Shown piece after piece: positions 34,590-43,377 of a stretch of 64,000 bases of DNA; the stretch's first letter is position 1, and each line of letters begins with the position of its first letter. The stretch covers positions 1 through 64,000 of the forward strand of contig CAYPNF010000022.1 in assembly GCA_964411985.1 (NCBI GenBank), in the 5' to 3' direction. The position numbers and the translations under genes are program-made. The stretch is from CAYPNF01 sp964411985. Lineage in GTDB: Bacteria > Verrucomicrobiota > Verrucomicrobiia > Limisphaerales > J093. The notes below the pieces were generated by a model, which worked only from the letters and a program-made list of their open reading frames with translations, searched no databases and had not been told where the DNA came from.

Positions 34590-35843
34590 TCACGGCTGCT
34601 TCGCGATGGGGACAGAAGCGGAGCGCCGATCCAAGCCGTCGTGCCAAACAAGCGGGGCCATCGCCACTGGACCGCTCATCCATCCAGCGTGCGTGATGTA
34701 CCAGCGGCCATCGAAGTTGCGGATGATCTCCGAGGCGTGGGAGTGAATCCTGCCGACTTGGGAGCAGTACTCCCAGTGGAAGGGATTCATGGAGAGATAC
34801 ACATCAGTCCAGTCGTTATCACAGACAAAAAGGTAATAACTGGAGCCCCGCTGAACGACGAAAGGCGACTCGGTGGGCCCGCCAAAGGTACCTGCCCGCG
34901 GATGGGTAAAGACGACCCGCCGGCTAGCCCAATGAATCAGGTCCTTGCTTGTGGCGCAGGCGACCGTGTGGTTCCCACCTTCCGGGGTGCTGGTCGCAGT
35001 GTAGTACAAAGCCCATCGATCCCGGAGTCGTAACACCATGGGATCCCTGCCATCGAAGCCATCGACGAGCAGCGGGCCTCCCGGATGGCGTTCCCAGGAT
35101 CTTAGATCAGGTGAGGTCAGGAGATGCAAGGGGTACTGGTGACTTTGCTTGTCTCCCGCGCAGACGAACATATAGTAGACGCCCCGGTCATGGATGACAT
35201 GGGGTGCCCAGAAGAAATACTCCCGGTACTTTTCCCAGTCAGCCGTGACGGCAGGAGCCTGCCCCTGCCACGGGCGGCTCAGTAGGGTCGGACCAGTGGC
35301 ATGAGCCAGCCTTCGACCCGGATCCTTGAAGAAGTCCAAAGGCTTCGGGTGGGTGATCCCGAACAGGTGCCAGCTTCGGTCAGGACCCTGGACGAGCGTG
35401 TGATCGTTGATGCACCAGGGTTCAGGGGCGGCGTAGAACTCCGCAAAGGCTCCAGCCTCCACCAGTTGCATCGGGGTTCTCCTTCGCTTGGTTTTCTGCG
35501 TGCGCGCCTCGAGCATGACTTGCGATCCTTCTCCTAGACGAATTGCCTGCTTCCCATCCCCCTGTCGTTTCTCAACTCGCAGGAGTTGGTAAGCTCCCGA
35601 CTGTTCCGGTTCAATCGGCACGATCCAGTTGCTCTGGCCTGTGTAGACTGCAAAGGCCCACGACTGTTTTCCGCTCGGCTGTCTGACTTCCGCCCAATAC
35701 TCCGAGCTCGGATACTCGAGCTTGACCTCAGGGAGTTGGATTGAGAACTGCGGCAATGACTTCCCGCCTCCAAACGCCGAAAGCATGGCTATTGCGCAGA
35801 GAATTAAGCAACACCACCGGGCGGATTCACAAGAAGTATGCAC
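34590..35843 (-). CDS. Five-bladed-propeller glycosidase (GH32/43-like)
   Basis: A 417-residue exported protein of the furanosidase clan. Acidic motifs typical of the fold occur in order: CINDHTLVQGPDRSWHLF, GFDGRDPMVLRLRDRW, and PTESPFVVQRGSSYYLFVCDND. The GTG at 35843 gives a short signal peptide (CCLILCAIAMLSAFGGG). A longer frame to ATG 35939 would add 32 residues and leave no intergenic space before the divergent GH106 gene, so the GTG start is preferred. Substrate unknown; arabinose- or fructose-type furanosides fit the clan. Confidence 0.75.
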   Translation of the reverse strand: MHTSCESARWCCLILCAIAMLSAFGGGKSLPQFSIQLPEVKLEYPSSEYWAEVRQPSGKQSWAFAVYTGQSNWIVPIEPEQSGAYQLLRVEKRQGDGKQAIRLGEGSQVMLEARTQKTKRRRTPMQLVEAGAFAEFYAAPEPWCINDHTLVQGPDRSWHLFGITHPKPLDFFKDPGRRLAHATGPTLLSRPWQGQAPAVTADWEKYREYFFWAPHVIHDRGVYYMFVCAGDKQSHQYPLHLLTSPDLRSWERHPGGPLLVDGFDGRDPMVLRLRDRWALYYTATSTPEGGNHTVACATSKDLIHWASRRVVFTHPRAGTFGGPTESPFVVQRGSSYYLFVCDNDWTDVYLSMNPFHWEYCSQVGRIHSHASEIIRNFDGRWYITHAGWMSGPVAMAPLVWHDGLDRRSASVPIAKQP

Positions 35844-35937
35844 TGCGAGAGCCTTGCCGAATTGCGCTTGAAGATCAAGATCGGCCAGCACAGTTGTCTT
35901 TACTCTTCCAGAAGCACGAGCTAAATATCTATAGAAC

Positions 35938-38900
35938 ATGCAAGCTTTGTCCCGCCACTTTGCTTTCCTCTGGCGAGGTGTCTTTCAGGAGTGTCGAGTC
36001 GGCCTCCTGATTTTGGTATGTCTGCAGGGGATGATTGCGGCCCAGGGGCGCGACATCGCCTTCGGGGGATTTCAGAACCCTCCTGACACCGCTCGCCCAT
36101 GGGTGTATTGGTTCATCATGGATGGCAACTTCAACCGGGAGGGGATCACCGCTGATTTGGAAGCCATGAGCCGGGTAGGGATTGGAGGTGTCATTCTGCT
36201 GGAGGTGGATGTAGGGATTCCTCGCGGCCCCGTGGATTTCATGAGTGACTCCTGGCGCGCCCTTTTCAAGCATGCTGTTCGGGAGGCAGAGAGGCTTGGT
36301 ATTGAAATCACCCTCATTGCCGGGCCGGGGTGGACGGGGAGCGGCGGTCCGTGGGTCAAGCCTTCTGAGTCCATGCAACATCTGGTCTCCAGCTCGCTGC
36401 GCGTCGAGGGACCCACGAATTACGTTGGCATCCTGCCCCAGCCCAAACGGCGGAAGGCCTATTTTGGCGAAGATGGTTTGCCGAAGGATTTAGTTCGCGT
36501 CCTGGATGGCTTCTATGAGGATGTGGCGGTGCTCGCGTTCCCTGGGTTCGAGGAAAAGGCCGCGTTGCCAGATCTCGATGAGAAAGCTCTTTATTTACGA
36601 CATCCTTATTCCTCCATGCCGGGCGTCAAGCCGTTGTTCGTTCCTCCCGACCGGACGGTCCCTACGACGGCGAGCGCGGCGCCGACCAGAAGTCAAATTG
36701 TTGATCTGACAGGTTCTTTAAAAGAGGGAGGACGATTGGAGTGGAGTGTGCCGGCCGGGGAATGGACCCTGATGCGGTTGGGCCGAGTGAGTACCGGGGC
36801 AAATACTCGCCCAGCTCCGCTAGCGGGGTTGGGCCTCGAGTGTGACAAGTTCGACAAGGCTGCGTTGGATGCTCATTTTGATCACTACGTTGGAGCGCTG
36901 CTGCGAGAGGTTGGCAAACGTTCCCAGAAGGGTCGAGGTGGTTGGACCATGTTGCATATCGATAGCTGGGAGATGGGGGCGCAGAACTGGACCCGAAAGT
37001 TTCGGGAGGAATTCCGGCAACGTCGTGGGTACGATGCGTTTTCCTATCTCCCGGTGTTGGGTGGCCGTTTGGTCGAGAGCAAGGAAGTGTCCGAGCGCTT
37101 CCTGTGGGACCTGAGGCAAACAGCACAGGAATTGGTGATTGAGAACCATGCCGGTCATCTGAAGAAGCTGGGCAAGGATCACGGTTTCGGACTCTCGATC
37201 GAACCCTATGATATGAACCCATGCGCAGACCTGTCGCTTGGTGGCGTCGCGGATGTGCCGATGTGTGAGTTTTGGGCCGCTGGGGATGGGTTCAACACCG
37301 TTTTCAGCTGTATCGAGGCAACCTCCATCGCGCACACACTGGGCCGCCCCATCGTCGGCGCTGAAGCGTTTACCAGTGCCGGTGGCCAATCCTGGGTGCG
37401 TCACCCTGCGACCATGAAAGCACAGGCTGATTGGGCTTTCTGCATGGGGATCAACCGCTTGGTGTTCCATCGCTACGCCCACCAACCCTGGCTAGATCGT
37501 GTGCCTGGCATGACTATGGGCCCCTATGGCACCCAATACGAACGCACTCAGACTTGGTGGGAATTCTCTGGGCCTTGGCACAAGTACTTGACCCGCTGCC
37601 AGTTTATGCTCCGGCGCGGCGAACCCGTTACCGATATCCTCTACCTGGCCGCCGAAGGGGCACCTCACGTTTTTCGGCCTCCACCGACCGCTTTGGCTGG
37701 AAATTCCGTGATGCCAGACCGCCGAGGATACAACTTCGATGGGTGCGCTCCGGAGACTCTGATTCGGGAGGCGAAGGTCCGCGACGGCCAGATCGTTCTT
37801 GCCGGTGGATCTCGTTACCAGGTACTCGTGCTACCCGAGAACGACACGATGACCCCGATCCTATTGGGTAAGATCAAGAATTTGGTGGAAGCGGGAGCCA
37901 CCATTATTGGGGTGCCTCCCTCGCGGTCTCCCAGCCTGAGCAACTATCCCCAGTGCGACGAGGACGTTCGTCGGTTGTCAGCTGGACTCTGGGGGGATGC
38001 CTGGGCGGGTTCAGCCAGTCCCGACAGGGTAGTGGGAAGAGGCAGGGTCATCACCCGGAGCGTACTTGGCGATTCGAAGCCCTCTACTTCTCAGCCGAGC
38101 CAAGTCCTCACCAACGCTCACTGGATCTGGCGCGGGGCGGGGAACCCGGCCGCAGACGCGCCTGTTGGGCAATGCATGTTCCGACGCACCTTCAGCCTGC
38201 CCCTAGCCAGCGCAGTCAAGACGGCACGGTTAGTGATGACAGCGGACAACTCGTTTCAAGCGCTGCTGAATAGCGAGGCCGTAGGTGAGGGCGACAACTT
38301 TCACCGAGCTTACGAGTTCGACGTGAAGCATCTACTCCGTGGCGGCCCCAACGAACTCCGCGTGGTAGCGGTGAATGGTGGGGAAAAACCCAACCCTGCT
38401 GGCCTGGTAGGAGTTTTGCACGTGGTGATGGACAATGGGTCGGTGATGATGGTTTCAACGGACGCCGCCTGGGAAGCGTCAGACAAGGACGGTATGACTT
38501 GGGGGCCGGCCTTGGTTCTCGGTTCCTTTGGCATGGGCCCTTGGGGGCGGGCGGAGGACGAGGGTGCATCATTCCCATCGCTCTATGTGGGATACGACGT
38601 GGTGGCGTCCCTGGTGGCTTCCAAGGGGGTGCCGCCGGACTTTGAAGCAACCCAGCCTCTTCGCTACATTCATCGCCGCGAGGGAGTTCGAGATTTCTAT
38701 TTTCTGGCGAACCCTCAAGCGGTTGCGGTGCAGGCCGAGTGCAGATTCCGGGTTGGGGAGAAGACACCTGAACTGTGGGACCCTCTCACGGGAGCGTCCC
38801 GTGGCACCCTTGCCTTTCGCCAGGAGCGCAAGCAGACCGTCGTTTCCGTGGGGCTGGAGCCCCACGGGTCGGTTTTTGTCGTCTTTGAGCCAACCAAAGG

Positions 38901-39435
38901 AAGGAAGAAGGGTGTGCAGGTAGAGAGGGTTCGCGAATCGTGGAGCGCTGAGGAGTGTCCAGGCCCTTGGGAGGTCACCTTCCAACCAGGACGTGGAGCG
39001 CCGGATGCAGTCTTGCTGAATAAACTGCAGGACCTTTCCCTGCATCCGGACGCAGGAATCAAGTACTTCAGCGGTATTGCGACCTACCGCGCGGCCTTCA
39101 CCCCGCCCCAGTCCGGTCCGTCGGAACCGGTCTTCCTCGACCTTGGGGAAGTGGAAGTGGCGGCCCGGGTCTTAGTCAACGGCAGCGACTTGGGCGTGTT
39201 GTGGAGGCCCCCCTTCCGGGTGGAGATATCCAAGGCTCTGCGTCGCGGTCAGAATTCTCTGGAGATCCAGGTGGCTAATCTCTGGCCCAATCGCTTGATT
39301 GGCGATCAGGGGCTTCCTCCTGGCAAACGAGTGACCTTTGCCACGTTCAATCCATTCCAGGTCGATTCGAAACTGCCCAAGTCCGGGTTGCTTGGCCCGG
39401 TTACCGTTCAGGTGGGCAAACCGGGTTCGAAATGA
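35938..39435 (+). CDS. GH106-like alpha-L-rhamnosidase
   Basis: An 1165-residue exported enzyme (signal peptide with LLILVCLQGMIAAQ). N-terminal DTARPWVYWFIMDGNFNREGITADLEAMSRVGIGGVILLEV is the GH106 signature, and ITLIAGPGWTGSGGPWV, HIDSWEMGAQNWT and EAFTSAGG follow through the TIM-barrel region. The C-terminal beta-sandwich has LFLDLGEVEVAARVLVNG-like and VANLWPNRLIGDQGLP elements typical of GH106. It removes terminal alpha-L-rhamnose from plant or algal glycans. With GH29 and the propeller glycosidase it suggests a fucose/rhamnose-rich polysaccharide diet. Confidence 0.88.
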   Translation: MQALSRHFAFLWRGVFQECRVGLLILVCLQGMIAAQGRDIAFGGFQNPPDTARPWVYWFIMDGNFNREGITADLEAMSRVGIGGVILLEVDVGIPRGPVDFMSDSWRALFKHAVREAERLGIEITLIAGPGWTGSGGPWVKPSESMQHLVSSSLRVEGPTNYVGILPQPKRRKAYFGEDGLPKDLVRVLDGFYEDVAVLAFPGFEEKAALPDLDEKALYLRHPYSSMPGVKPLFVPPDRTVPTTASAAPTRSQIVDLTGSLKEGGRLEWSVPAGEWTLMRLGRVSTGANTRPAPLAGLGLECDKFDKAALDAHFDHYVGALLREVGKRSQKGRGGWTMLHIDSWEMGAQNWTRKFREEFRQRRGYDAFSYLPVLGGRLVESKEVSERFLWDLRQTAQELVIENHAGHLKKLGKDHGFGLSIEPYDMNPCADLSLGGVADVPMCEFWAAGDGFNTVFSCIEATSIAHTLGRPIVGAEAFTSAGGQSWVRHPATMKAQADWAFCMGINRLVFHRYAHQPWLDRVPGMTMGPYGTQYERTQTWWEFSGPWHKYLTRCQFMLRRGEPVTDILYLAAEGAPHVFRPPPTALAGNSVMPDRRGYNFDGCAPETLIREAKVRDGQIVLAGGSRYQVLVLPENDTMTPILLGKIKNLVEAGATIIGVPPSRSPSLSNYPQCDEDVRRLSAGLWGDAWAGSASPDRVVGRGRVITRSVLGDSKPSTSQPSQVLTNAHWIWRGAGNPAADAPVGQCMFRRTFSLPLASAVKTARLVMTADNSFQALLNSEAVGEGDNFHRAYEFDVKHLLRGGPNELRVVAVNGGEKPNPAGLVGVLHVVMDNGSVMMVSTDAAWEASDKDGMTWGPALVLGSFGMGPWGRAEDEGASFPSLYVGYDVVASLVASKGVPPDFEATQPLRYIHRREGVRDFYFLANPQAVAVQAECRFRVGEKTPELWDPLTGASRGTLAFRQERKQTVVSVGLEPHGSVFVVFEPTKGRKKGVQVERVRESWSAEECPGPWEVTFQPGRGAPDAVLLNKLQDLSLHPDAGIKYFSGIATYRAAFTPPQSGPSEPVFLDLGEVEVAARVLVNGSDLGVLWRPPFRVEISKALRRGQNSLEIQVANLWPNRLIGDQGLPPGKRVTFATFNPFQVDSKLPKSGLLGPVTVQVGKPGSK

Positions 39436-39479
39436 GGAACGTGATGAGCCACGTTGATCGCCTCCTTCGATGACATTCC

Positions 39480-40286
39480 ATGAAAGCCTACTCTCCTCCT
39501 AGCTGCCTCAAGGTTCGACTCGATCGCGCACTTGGCACCTTCCTTACACTCCTCTTCCTATTCGTTGCAGGGGAGCAGCGAATGACTGAAGCGGCTGAAG
39601 CATCTGTTGCTTGCGATCGAATCCCCACTCTTGACGGGGATCTCTCTGTTTACCCCCTGCAGCACGCGACACTCGCTCTCACTTTGAAAGAGCACACTCT
39701 GTACGTGGATCCGGTCGGAGGAGCAGCCCGATTCGCGGGCCTACCGAGGCCCACTCTCGTCCTCCTCACTGACATCCATGGCGACCATTTGAATGTCGAC
39801 ACGCTCAAGGCCCTGGTCACCGACAAAACGCGGATCATCGCCTCTCCAGCGGCCATGGCCCAATTGCCTGAAGACCTTCGCGTGCGAACTACTGCGCTCG
39901 GAAACGGCCAAACGACGAATGCGAGTGGAGTCTCAGTGGAAGCTGTCCCCGCCTACAACACCACGCAAGGTCGGCTAGACTACCATGCCAAAGGCCGAGG
40001 CAACGGGTATATCCTGGTCATGGGAGGGAAACGGGTCTACATCAGCGGTGATACTGAGGACATCCCGGAAATGCGTGGCCTGAAGGACATCGATGTGGCC
40101 TTCCTGTGCATGAACTTGCCCTACACCATGACGGTTCAGCAAGCAGCCGATGCGGTGAGAGCCTTCAAGCCGAAGGTCATTTACCCCTACCATTCACGGG
40201 GAAGTGATCTCGGGGAGTTTACGCGGTTGGTGGGAACCAATTCTGGAGTGGAAGTTCTTCTGCGAGAATGGTATATGCCTAAGTAG
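39480..40286 (+). CDS. Exported MBL-fold metal-dependent hydrolase
   Basis: A 268-residue protein with a signal peptide (LGTFLTLLFLFVAGE). MBL fold: LTDIHGDHLN (His100, Asp102, His103) in which the usual first His of HxHxDH is replaced by Asp, VYISGDTEDIP, and YPYHSRGSD. This layout matches UlaG-like MBL proteins. Substrate unknown. 44 bases after the rhamnosidase on the same strand, so cotranscription is possible. Confidence 0.85.
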   Translation: MKAYSPPSCLKVRLDRALGTFLTLLFLFVAGEQRMTEAAEASVACDRIPTLDGDLSVYPLQHATLALTLKEHTLYVDPVGGAARFAGLPRPTLVLLTDIHGDHLNVDTLKALVTDKTRIIASPAAMAQLPEDLRVRTTALGNGQTTNASGVSVEAVPAYNTTQGRLDYHAKGRGNGYILVMGGKRVYISGDTEDIPEMRGLKDIDVAFLCMNLPYTMTVQQAADAVRAFKPKVIYPYHSRGSDLGEFTRLVGTNSGVEVLLREWYMPK

Positions 40287-40346
40287 GTTGGGTGCGATGA
40301 GAGTGGGGGGCTTTACAGGGATGTGGTGCTGCGGCATGTTCTCGGT

Positions 40347-41111
40347 ATGAAGAAGACAATCCTGATCGGTTTGACTGTGCTCTTTGCCCTTGGTTTTGTC
40401 GCCATCCTTTTCATCGCCAGCATGCTTGGCTCCATTATCAAGAAGGGAGTCGAGACGGTCGGTCCCCAAGTGGCAAAGGTCCCTGTGCGGTTGGGAGGGG
40501 CAAGCGTTTCATTTGCCTCCGGTCAGGCCGCTTTGACTGGGCTCCTCGTGGGTAACCCTGAGGGTTACAAAACTCCATCATCGATAGAAGTTGGGAAAAT
40601 GAGCGTGGCTCTTAAGCCATTGTCGGTGCTTTCGGATAAGGTGGTTGTAGAATCAGTCATCCTCGAATCTCCCCACCTCACTTTCGAGGGCGGCATTTCC
40701 GGCAACAATCTGAGCAAAATCCTCCAGAACATTCGGAGTTTTGCCGGCAGCAGTGCAGAGGCCTCGGAGAAAGAGCAGGGCGCAGCAGGTAAGAAGCTCG
40801 AAGTTGGATTGATCAAGGTGACCGGTGCCAAGGTCAGTGTTAGCGTTTCCGGCATGAAAGGCGCGCCGATTGAACTAGCTCTGCCCGATATCGAACTTCG
40901 TGATCTTGGCAAGGGCAGCGATGGTATCTCCTCCACCGATTTGATCTCCCGTGTCATGGAAAAAGTGGTAGCCATTGCAGTCAAGGCAGCTACTGAGAAC
41001 GTGGGCAACTTGGGAAAGGGCCTGATCGACGGCGCAGGTGATGCGGGAAAAGAGGGCAGCGACACCCTCAAAAAGACAACCAAGGGCATTAGCGATTTGT
41101 TCAAGAAGTAG
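40347..41111 (+). CDS. AsmA-like membrane-anchored protein
   Basis: A 254-residue protein with one N-terminal helix (ILIGLTVLFALGFVAILFIASML) and a periplasmic part with AsmA-type strands (VRLGGASVSFASGQAALTGLLVGNPEGYKTPSSIEVGKMSVALKPLSVLSDKVVVESVILESPHLTFEG). The C-terminus is helical/Lys-rich (GKGLIDGAGDAGKEGSDTL). Members of the AsmA/YhdP group help move phospholipid to the outer membrane. The ATG at 40347 matches a normal N-terminus; the frame runs upstream to 40323. Confidence 0.75.
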   Translation: MKKTILIGLTVLFALGFVAILFIASMLGSIIKKGVETVGPQVAKVPVRLGGASVSFASGQAALTGLLVGNPEGYKTPSSIEVGKMSVALKPLSVLSDKVVVESVILESPHLTFEGGISGNNLSKILQNIRSFAGSSAEASEKEQGAAGKKLEVGLIKVTGAKVSVSVSGMKGAPIELALPDIELRDLGKGSDGISSTDLISRVMEKVVAIAVKAATENVGNLGKGLIDGAGDAGKEGSDTLKKTTKGISDLFKK

Positions 41112-41537
41112 GAGGTTTCTGTCTTTGAAGGAATCCCACATTCTGTCGGGGGCTAACGCCAGAGAAAGCGGGCACGAAGCACTGTCAAATCCTTGGATTT
41201 GACGAATAGGGCTAGGGACGGCAGGTTACGGTAATGAGCGCGACTGTTTGGCTCTGAAGAAGGCACTGATTTGTAAGGTCTTGTTTACAAACACGATATA
41301 TCGGATCACGATACTCGAAAGTAAGTATATTTAATGCGGAGCGGTGGATGCTCTTCTGTTCGTATTTGGGTCAAAATACTCGTAAAGTTTCTCGTCCCAG
41401 CTGCCGAATAAACTAAGGTGAGCTGCCTTCATCGAACCCGAGTGGGTTGCACGCCGGTTCTGAAGCGGCTCGGGTGGGGATGGGTACCTGATTGAGGTGG
41501 GAGACTGATGGCTCGGTGAGACTAACTGGATCTGAAT
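41112..41537. other. Intergenic region with several perfect inverted repeats
   Basis: 426 bases before the REC-HDOD gene with no supported gene. Contains TCAAATCCTTGGATTTGA (41185-41202, 8-bp arms), TTGTAA/TTACAA arms with an 8-base spacer (41271-41290) and CGATATATCG (41294-41303). These are described as possible operators below. Confidence 0.6.
41185..41303. promoter_or_regulatory. Cluster of operator-like palindromes
   Basis: Three perfect dyads in 119 bases upstream of the REC-HDOD/histidine-kinase genes: 18-base TCAAATCCTTGGATTTGA, TTGTAA-N8-TTACAA, and CGATATATCG. The spacing of half sites (about one helical turn in the second) suits a dimeric DNA-binding protein. No -10/-35 pair is convincing. 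Confidence 0.4.
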
Positions 41538-43292
41538 ATGAAAAAGCGAATTCTCTTCGTTGACGATGAGCCACTTGAGATTCAGCAGATACAGCGGGCT
41601 GTATCAAACATGGGCACCATCTGGGATGTGGCCTATGCCGCAAGCGGGCCTGAGGCTCTTCAGCAAATCGAGAGTTCACCTTTCGATGTCGTGGTGAGCG
41701 ACATGCGGATGCCGGGGATGGACGGCCTCGAGTTTCTGAATCGGGTTCGTGCGGACCAGCCTCGCACCCTGCGTTTCATTCTTTCCAGCTTTGCGGACAG
41801 AGAGATGATGATGGCTTGTGTCTGGGGGTCTCACCAGTTCATCTCCAAGCCGTTTGCCGCCTCGAGCTTGATCAACACCATCCAGAAGGCCCTGGCTTTG
41901 GATGCATGGCTTTCCTCCGAGACGGTCAAGAATCTGGTGGCCCAGATGCAGAACTTCCCAAGCCTTCCTGCGGCCTACTTCGAAGTCCTGAAGCGATTAG
42001 AGTCCCCGAACGCGTCAGTTCAGGATGTGGGCGAGGCGATTGCCAAGGACCTGGCCATGACTGCAAAGCTGCTTCAGATGGTGAACTCGGCTTTCTTCGG
42101 GCTATCGCAGAAGGTTACCAACCCCTCCGAGGCGGTCTCGATTCTCGGGGTGGAGACGGTCAAATCCATCCTGCTCTGTATCCAGGTTTTCACGCATTTT
42201 GACAAAATTTCAGCCAAGAACCTCTCGTTGGATCAGCTTTGGGCGCACAGCTTGAGTGTCGGCAACATAGCCAAACGCATTACGATGCTGGAGACGGGTG
42301 ATTCCAAGCTGGCCGATGAAGCTTTCACGGCAGGTTTGCTTCATGACGTCGGCAAATTGGTCTTTGCCAGCAACCTTCCTGATCAATACAACCAGACGTT
42401 TGAACTCGCTCGCCAGAACACACTTCCCCTTTGGCAAGCGGAGGAACAGACCTTTCAGGCTACCCATGCTGAGGTGGGGGCTTACTTGCTGGGTCTTTGG
42501 GCGATGCCAATTCCCCTGGTGGAAGCGACCGCTTTCCATCACCGTCCCGGGATCCAGGAGGTAGATGGCTTTTCCTTGCTGACCGCCGTCCACGTCGCCG
42601 ATGCCTTGGACTATGAACTCCGGCCGGATGCCCAGACCCTGCCCTCTGGGGGCATGGACCAGGACTATCTCTTGAAAGCGGGCCTCCACGAGCGCATCGA
42701 GGACTGGCGCAGGGCGGCTGCGGGCGAACCGGTGGAACGTCCCGTGAGGTCCAGTCCGACGCCATCAGGAGCACCTGATCCGGACGCCACAGTAAGTTCT
42801 TCAGACGAAGCCCCGAGTCCAGAATTGCCGTGGTGGAAGACTTCGCTGATCCCGATCGGGGCAACCATGGTACTGGCACTGGTCATTTGTCTCCTGGTCT
42901 ACAAGACCCTTCGACCGCCGCAAGTGATTGTGGCGGGTGACGAGGAGACCAATGCCGTGCCTGCGTTGGCCACCAGCCAGTCTGATCAGGACGCTAACGC
43001 TGCTCAGGCATCCTCCGAGCCGGCGAGTGTCGTTTCGGAAAATCCTCCCATCGTTTCTGCGGATGTAACTAATGAAGTGGTTGTCAGCGAGACTGTTAAC
43101 GCTGCGAAAGTCCAGTTCCCAGAACTCAAGTTGCAGGGAATCATGTTCCGGCAAACAGGCAGTACAGCTCGCATTAACGGGAAAACGTATTCCAGGGGTG
43201 ACTCAGTGGAAGGTGCCACAATCACGGCAATTAGTCAGTCGAATGTGACGCTGGAGTTTGGTGGCGAGACTCGCGTTTTGGCCATGCCCTGA
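41538..43292 (+). CDS. REC-HDOD protein with transmembrane segment and GspB-like tail
   Basis: A 584-residue protein with an unusual layout. Residues 1-120 form a receiver domain (Asp9-Asp10, phosphoacceptor Asp55, Lys104). Residues about 130-345 form an HDOD domain, in which HDVGK (269-273) keeps the HD pair; such domains usually act as signalling scaffolds. A membrane segment lies at about 436-457 (PIGATMVLALVICLLVYKTL), and the periplasmic end (about 518-584, FPELKLQGIMFRQTGSTARINGKTYSRGDSV) resembles the GspB-like domain of type II secretion proteins. The tail could link two-component signalling with surface secretion or twitching. Followed 85 bases later by the sensor kinase, which is likely its partner. 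Confidence 0.83.
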   Translation: MKKRILFVDDEPLEIQQIQRAVSNMGTIWDVAYAASGPEALQQIESSPFDVVVSDMRMPGMDGLEFLNRVRADQPRTLRFILSSFADREMMMACVWGSHQFISKPFAASSLINTIQKALALDAWLSSETVKNLVAQMQNFPSLPAAYFEVLKRLESPNASVQDVGEAIAKDLAMTAKLLQMVNSAFFGLSQKVTNPSEAVSILGVETVKSILLCIQVFTHFDKISAKNLSLDQLWAHSLSVGNIAKRITMLETGDSKLADEAFTAGLLHDVGKLVFASNLPDQYNQTFELARQNTLPLWQAEEQTFQATHAEVGAYLLGLWAMPIPLVEATAFHHRPGIQEVDGFSLLTAVHVADALDYELRPDAQTLPSGGMDQDYLLKAGLHERIEDWRRAAAGEPVERPVRSSPTPSGAPDPDATVSSSDEAPSPELPWWKTSLIPIGATMVLALVICLLVYKTLRPPQVIVAGDEETNAVPALATSQSDQDANAAQASSEPASVVSENPPIVSADVTNEVVVSETVNAAKVQFPELKLQGIMFRQTGSTARINGKTYSRGDSVEGATITAISQSNVTLEFGGETRVLAMP

Positions 43293-43377
43293 CTTGGGCT
43301 TGGACACCGCGTGGCTTCGTGGGCTAGAGTGAAGCCAAGGGCTGGCACGGTAACTATGCCGTATGCCCTGTGGCGAA

